Origin: Chlamydiales bacterium
GTDB taxonomy: Bacteria > Chlamydiota > Chlamydiia > Chlamydiales > JAAKFR01
DNA: 64,000 nt
Direction of reading: 5' to 3'
Assembly: GCA_022601445.1 (NCBI GenBank)
Contig: JAJACP010000003.1
Span: forward strand, 1 to 64,000
The stretch's first letter is position 1, and each line of letters starts with the position of its first letter. The translations under genes and the position numbers were made by a program. Below the pieces are notes generated by a model that was not told the origin of the DNA, did no database searches, and worked only from the letters and a program-made list of their open reading frames with translations. This document shows positions 59,701 to 64,000 of the stretch, piece by piece.

Positions 59701-61074
59701 TTATTTTTCGAAAAGCTCGAGGGCGCGACAGATGGTAAGAAAGCCGAGCTCGAGGCGATCTAAACCAAAATGTTCGTTAGGAGCGTGGACCCGATCACCG
59801 GGAAGACTTAATCCCACTAGAACCATTTCTGCACGCGCAGCCTCGGAGAGCTCAACGGCAATAGGAATGGTTCCTCCGATGAGGATTTTGTTACAGGGCT
59901 TTTGAAAAATTTGAGAGTAGCTTTCGGTCATCAGCTGGGCTATGCGAGAGTTGGGATTTGTACGAAACCCTCTTCCATTACCTGGAAAAATCTCAACATC
60001 TGTTTGTAGACCAATTGGAGTGTTGCTGACTAAAAAGTCACGCACAAGAGCGGTAATCCGCTCGGGATTTTGATGAGGCACAAGGCGGCATGAAATTTTG
60101 GCGTGCGCGGTCGCGGGAATTACGGTTTTAAATCCGGGGCCTGTGTAGCCTCCCCACATCCCATTGATTTCTAAGGTGGGGCGGAGACAACTGGCTTCAA
60201 CAGGAGATATGTCTGCTTCCATTCCAGTGGGCTCAAACCCAAACAGAGAGAAAAACTGACCTGAATCGAAAGAGAAGGAGAGCTCTTTTTTCTCGTGAGG
60301 AGGCATTTCAGCGAGCTCATCGTAAAAACCTGCAATTCCCACACTCCCACGCTCATCATGGAGCAGGGCGAGCATTTCAGAGAGTGCTCGGTTGGGATTG
60401 TAGGCCATTCCTCCCGCTAATCCAGAGTGGAGATCGTACTCAGCCTCTTTAACGTTGACCTGCATACAAACAATGCCACGTGCACCTAAAGTGATCGCGG
60501 GCTCTTCGATCTTTTCCATCCCACTATCAACAATCAGGAGGTAGTCAGCTGCTAAGCTCTCTTTTTTCTCATCCAGTAGCTGTGAGAGGCCTAGACTACC
60601 GCTCTCTTCTTCTCCCTCAATGACAATTTTGAGATTAACAGGAAGCTCACTCAATTCTTGCATCAATGTTTTGATGGCCACCATCGTATAAAAGCACTGT
60701 CCTTTGTTGTCGACAGCTCCGCGTGCATACACCTCTCCATCTCGAATAGTGGGTTCAAAAGGGGGCGAGAGCCACTCCTCGAGAGGGTCAACAGGCTGAA
60801 CGTCGTAGTGGCAATAGAGGAGCAGCGTTTCCTTGCCTTTACCAGCTCGTAGATCGGAGGCAAAGATAACAGGTGCGCGGTCTGACTCCCATTTTTCGAC
60901 ATTCAGTCCGCACTTTTCCAGGTAACCTCCGACCCAATCGGCACAACTTTCCACTTCATCGCGGTAGTTGGGGTCCGTAGCAATGCTTTTAAAACGTAAG
61001 AATGAGAAAAAGTCGCGCAAAACGTTCTCTTTTTCCCTTTCAAAGAGCTCTTTTAGTCTAGATATGTCCAGCAT
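59701..61074 (-). CDS. M20 family dipeptidase
   Basis: 457 aa from the ATG at 61074 (MLDISRLKELFER), since longer frames have no family sequence. YCHYDVQP supplies the first zinc His, ARGAVDNKGQ the bridging Asp, and EGEEESGS the catalytic Glu pair; the segment after GGYTGPGFKTVIPA is the dimerisation domain. Resembles cytosolic non-specific dipeptidases. Likely recycles peptides from host protein breakdown. Lies between htrA and the M16C protease. Confidence 0.9.
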   Translation of the reverse strand: MLDISRLKELFEREKENVLRDFFSFLRFKSIATDPNYRDEVESCADWVGGYLEKCGLNVEKWESDRAPVIFASDLRAGKGKETLLLYCHYDVQPVDPLEEWLSPPFEPTIRDGEVYARGAVDNKGQCFYTMVAIKTLMQELSELPVNLKIVIEGEEESGSLGLSQLLDEKKESLAADYLLIVDSGMEKIEEPAITLGARGIVCMQVNVKEAEYDLHSGLAGGMAYNPNRALSEMLALLHDERGSVGIAGFYDELAEMPPHEKKELSFSFDSGQFFSLFGFEPTGMEADISPVEASCLRPTLEINGMWGGYTGPGFKTVIPATAHAKISCRLVPHQNPERITALVRDFLVSNTPIGLQTDVEIFPGNGRGFRTNPNSRIAQLMTESYSQIFQKPCNKILIGGTIPIAVELSEAARAEMVLVGLSLPGDRVHAPNEHFGLDRLELGFLTICRALELFEK

Positions 61075-61152
61075 GTCAAAAGTGATCAATTGATTTTGGA
61101 GGCCATCATGCCCATTTTGCTTTTTCCAGCAAAGCAAATTGTAAACGTTTGT

Positions 61153-64000
61153 CTAAATAGGATAGAGCGGCAAAGGAGGCGTGAGCTGGGCATTCTCTTT
61201 TTCAAGAAGCTCTTTTCCTGCAAAACAGGCGACAATTCCCCGCTCGATACCAGGCAGCAGCTGATCTCGAACTGCCGCTTGAATCTCTTTTTTTGTAGCT
61301 TTGCGCAACCGGTCCCGAAATTGTTGGCGCATTTCAGGGGTGCGCCCTCCACGCTCACGTCCATAAGCAGAAATGGCACGGCTGCCCGGAGGAGTAGGGG
61401 AATCTAGACCTTGGAAAAGCCCCATTTTCGCCTCTTCAATGTCGCCAGCGTCAAACATCCCTTTTGCCAGCGCATGAACCGATTCGTGAAAGGCCTCAAG
61501 CGACGCTTTGAGGTGAGGGTCTCGATAGGTGTAAAAGTAAAACTGTCCGGAGAGCACTCCATTCACCGCGCCAGTTCCATACGCCCCACCTTGCTCACGA
61601 ATACGCTTGTGTAGCACTTTATTTTCCATGATTTCTGAGGCAATGCTCAAAAGAGCGGCATGAGGATGGGTATAGCTTACGGAGGGAAACAGCATTGCCG
61701 TAAAAGCCACGGGGGAGGCGGTCAGGCGCGCTTGAGAGTGCGTTTCGAGAAGGGGATAGTCTCCTACCCAAGGGGTGAACGGACGACTTGAAATCTCGGT
61801 TAGTCCATAAAACTGCTCTTTTTTCAGTCTCTCAACAGTAGGCGCATCGCAGCTCAAAACGAGTTGACCTCCTTCCAGCCCTAAGCAGTTTTTTTTCATC
61901 TTCTCTAGCCTGTCGATCAAAGAGGCAGGCTCTTTTTCAAAAGCCTCAACGATTTTCTTCAGCTGCCAATAATAATCAAGTCCGTACCAAACACTGAGCA
62001 GAGAGGAGGGAATAGAGAGTCCTCTCGAGGCGAGATTAACAGCAAAGCGTAGAGAGTTGTGTTGAATGCTGTTTTCTAGGCCATGGAAGTGTTGCATAAG
62101 AAGCTCGTTCATTCGCGGAATATCCTGAAAATCCACGCTCACAATCAGGTCGCGCAAGAGAGGGAATAGTTTATCCATCTTGCGGTAGAGAGACTTACCA
62201 CGAAGAGAAAGAGAGGGGCGCATGTGAGATGTGTTGTCTACCTGTATCCCCAGATCTAAAGAGACATCCACTCCTCCTGTATGTTCGAGCAGGTAGGTGA
62301 GTTGCTCTTGGTAGCTGCGCCCGCCGCAGCCCAGTTGTGGCAAAAGAGTCGCAAACAGGCGTAGATAAGGCAAATCATCCGTTTCAATCGCAGGGAGATC
62401 GTAAACAAGATCTGCATAAAGAAGGTCATTGGTAAAGCAGGGGTGGTAGATGAGCTCAAGGTTTTCAAACGTTTCGTATGTAAGTGGAAACTCTTTACCC
62501 TTTTTTGCGACATCCTTCAAGGTCACTTTAGGAAGGACATCCAAGTCCTCCTTTTCCGACTCCTCTTGCAGAGCCGCTAACGCTTTTCCCTGTTCGATGA
62601 GTGCATGAACATCTGGATCTTTCAGCGTCGAGCCGATCTGAGTGAGTCTCGCTTGCTCCTCCTCCACTTCTTGAGCGGCAAGCTCTTTTGACGGGAGCAT
62701 TGCAATGCGCACATAGTGGGGGTTATTGAGAAAGTGTTTTTCAATGAGACCTGTTAGATAAGCGGGGTCTTCTACCCGTTTGCGGAGGTGGGCAAACAGA
62801 GTGTGGATTTGCAAGCCATCTTCGGGATTGCCACCGTGTTGCTTGAGCAGGCCTGCACGGAAGAAGAGATGGAGACCATAGGGAGAGGAATTTCCGGTGA
62901 TTTCCGTGCGCGAAATTTCTAGTTGATGAATCGCTCCATCGACAAGATTTTTTGGTAATCCATTTGCGACCAGAGATTTCAAAGTGGTTTCAATCAATGC
63001 TTCGATCGACTCAGCACTATCTGATTCACACCCTTTGCAGTAGAGGGCAAACGGCACTTCGGTCATGTCATTTTCAATGAGCGAATCGGTCTGCTTACAA
63101 AGACCCGATTTCAGTAGGGCCATTTTGAGTGGGGCGGCATCTGTTCCCATTAAAACCAGATCAAGGATGCAAAGAGCAAGTAGTTCTTCTTGTTCTAAAA
63201 TAGAGCAGGTGAGCCACACCATCCCGATCATTGTCTTGAAAGTGGGATCTTCCTCTTCAGCGATCGGATAGCTTAGAGTTTTGTGGACCTTTTTGTGGAA
63301 GCGGGGTTGCGTGGGCAGCGCCGGAAGCGGCTCGGCTTTTTTTACCCCGTGCAACGCGTGTTTTTCAAGAAAATCGAGATGTTTTTCTAAAGGGATATTT
63401 CCGTAAAAGTAGAATAAACAGCGGCTTGGATGGTAAAACTTGGCATGAAAGGCTTTCAGTTGTGCGTAGGTGAGGTTAGGAATTTCTTTGGGCTCTCCTC
63501 CCGAGTTGACACCGTAGGTGATGTCGGGAAAAAGCGCTTCCATCATCGCCTCAGAGAGTCGCGCCTCGCCTGTTGCGAGTGCACCTTTCATCTCGTTATA
63601 GACGATTCCTTTAAAGAGAAGAGGCGTATTGGGATCTTCCGGGTCTAAAAACTCTAAGCGGTGCCCTTCTTGTAGAAAGCTCTGTTCTGATAGTTTAGGT
63701 TTAAATACGGCATCAATGTAGACAGAGAGTAAGTTGTAGAAATCTTTTTCGACCTGTGAGGCAGCTGGATAGCAGGTGAAATCAGATCCAGTGAGGGCGT
63801 TCATGAAGGTGTTAAGGCTTCGTCTGTTCATGGCAAAGAAGGGGTCGCGCACCGGGTAGTTTTCTGAGCCGCAGAGGACAGTGTGTTCTAGGATGTGAGC
63901 GACGCCGGTGGAGTCATCTGGCCAGGTTTTAAAAGAGAGGTTGAAGAGATTTTCTTCATCGTCGTTGGCGATGTGCATCACCTGCGCGCCTGTGGATAAG
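61153..64000 (-). CDS. Presequence-protease-like M16C metallopeptidase (partial)
   Basis: Runs off the window end: the frame is open through 64000 and reads LSTGAQVMHIANDDEENLF, matching the start region of M16C proteases, so 60-80 residues are missing. GVAHILEHTVLCGSENYPVRDPF holds the HxxEH zinc motif. Over 940 residues are present, fitting the PreP-type full length. The nominal GTG start at 63981 is not the true start. Follows the M20 peptidase; matches the CT824 position near htrA. Confidence 0.92.
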   Translation of the reverse strand, partial: LSTGAQVMHIANDDEENLFNLSFKTWPDDSTGVAHILEHTVLCGSENYPVRDPFFAMNRRSLNTFMNALTGSDFTCYPAASQVEKDFYNLLSVYIDAVFKPKLSEQSFLQEGHRLEFLDPEDPNTPLLFKGIVYNEMKGALATGEARLSEAMMEALFPDITYGVNSGGEPKEIPNLTYAQLKAFHAKFYHPSRCLFYFYGNIPLEKHLDFLEKHALHGVKKAEPLPALPTQPRFHKKVHKTLSYPIAEEEDPTFKTMIGMVWLTCSILEQEELLALCILDLVLMGTDAAPLKMALLKSGLCKQTDSLIENDMTEVPFALYCKGCESDSAESIEALIETTLKSLVANGLPKNLVDGAIHQLEISRTEITGNSSPYGLHLFFRAGLLKQHGGNPEDGLQIHTLFAHLRKRVEDPAYLTGLIEKHFLNNPHYVRIAMLPSKELAAQEVEEEQARLTQIGSTLKDPDVHALIEQGKALAALQEESEKEDLDVLPKVTLKDVAKKGKEFPLTYETFENLELIYHPCFTNDLLYADLVYDLPAIETDDLPYLRLFATLLPQLGCGGRSYQEQLTYLLEHTGGVDVSLDLGIQVDNTSHMRPSLSLRGKSLYRKMDKLFPLLRDLIVSVDFQDIPRMNELLMQHFHGLENSIQHNSLRFAVNLASRGLSIPSSLLSVWYGLDYYWQLKKIVEAFEKEPASLIDRLEKMKKNCLGLEGGQLVLSCDAPTVERLKKEQFYGLTEISSRPFTPWVGDYPLLETHSQARLTASPVAFTAMLFPSVSYTHPHAALLSIASEIMENKVLHKRIREQGGAYGTGAVNGVLSGQFYFYTYRDPHLKASLEAFHESVHALAKGMFDAGDIEEAKMGLFQGLDSPTPPGSRAISAYGRERGGRTPEMRQQFRDRLRKATKKEIQAAVRDQLLPGIERGIVACFAGKELLEKENAQLTPPLPLYPI

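Overview
This window is the chromosome of a member of the order Chlamydiales. Gene content and order follow several blocks known from Chlamydia: gnd-lepA-ADP/ATP translocase-CT066-like-ytgABCD-dxr-rseP, then hrcA-grpE-dnaK, then insulinase-plsB-rng-yceD-rpmF-plsX, then lpxB/pcnB, and glmM-glmS-tyrP-BI-1-ftsY-sucCD-htrA-M16 protease. Extra genes absent from Chlamydia (toxin-antitoxin pairs, IS remnants, a glycoside hydrolase, a sterol-reductase-like enzyme) point to an environmental, amoeba-associated family such as Waddliaceae, Criblamydiaceae or Parachlamydiaceae. The exact genus cannot be fixed by reading alone.

Layout. 1-2.1 kb: repeats, tRNA-Arg(CCT), gnd and a tiny DUF3096 membrane protein. 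2.1-6.2 kb: a minus-strand operon of a GH64-type beta-1,3-glucanase-like protein, an MFS sugar porter and an AI-2E-type permease. 6.2-10.3 kb: lepA, ADP/ATP translocase and a CT066-like protein. 10.4-18.5 kb: a Mrp-DUF971 fusion leading the metal ABC operon ytgABCD (with a DtxR-like domain fused to YtgC), then dxr and rseP. 18.5-25.7 kb: an accessory island with three Inc-like or small membrane proteins, decayed IS66, IS5 and another IS, a SET-domain protein with ankyrin-like N-terminus, and a higBA toxin-antitoxin pair flanked by a 108-bp duplication of the dnaK 3' end. 25.7-29.4 kb: hrcA-grpE-dnaK heat-shock operon with CIRCE. 29.4-31.3 kb: small accessory genes and relBE. 31.4-42.3 kb: M16 protease, plsB, rng, yceD-rpmF-plsX, ychJ, lpxB, a GT2 and a hydrolase. 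42.3-43.8 kb: an AbiE-like module whose toxin looks truncated. 43.8-64 kb: pcnB, DHCR24-like reductase, glmM-glmS, tyrP, BI-1, an acquired-looking ATPase, ftsY, sucCD, an M50-TPR protease, htrA, an M20 peptidase and a window-edge M16C protease.

How it fits together. The core genes show an energy-parasitic intracellular lifestyle (ATP import, host-metal import, amino acid import) with an LPS/phospholipid pathway and chaperone/protease quality control. The accessory genes look like host-interaction factors (SET protein, Inc-like proteins, possibly the GH64 and sterol-reductase-like enzymes) and selfish modules (TA systems, IS debris). The observations most worth following are the TA cassette bounded by duplicated dnaK 3' ends, the GH64-sugar porter operon, the DHCR24-like enzyme, the Mrp-DUF971 protein without its usual CxxC, and the AbiEi gene with nested operator repeats beside a short partner. 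Homology calls come from reading motifs; no database search was run.
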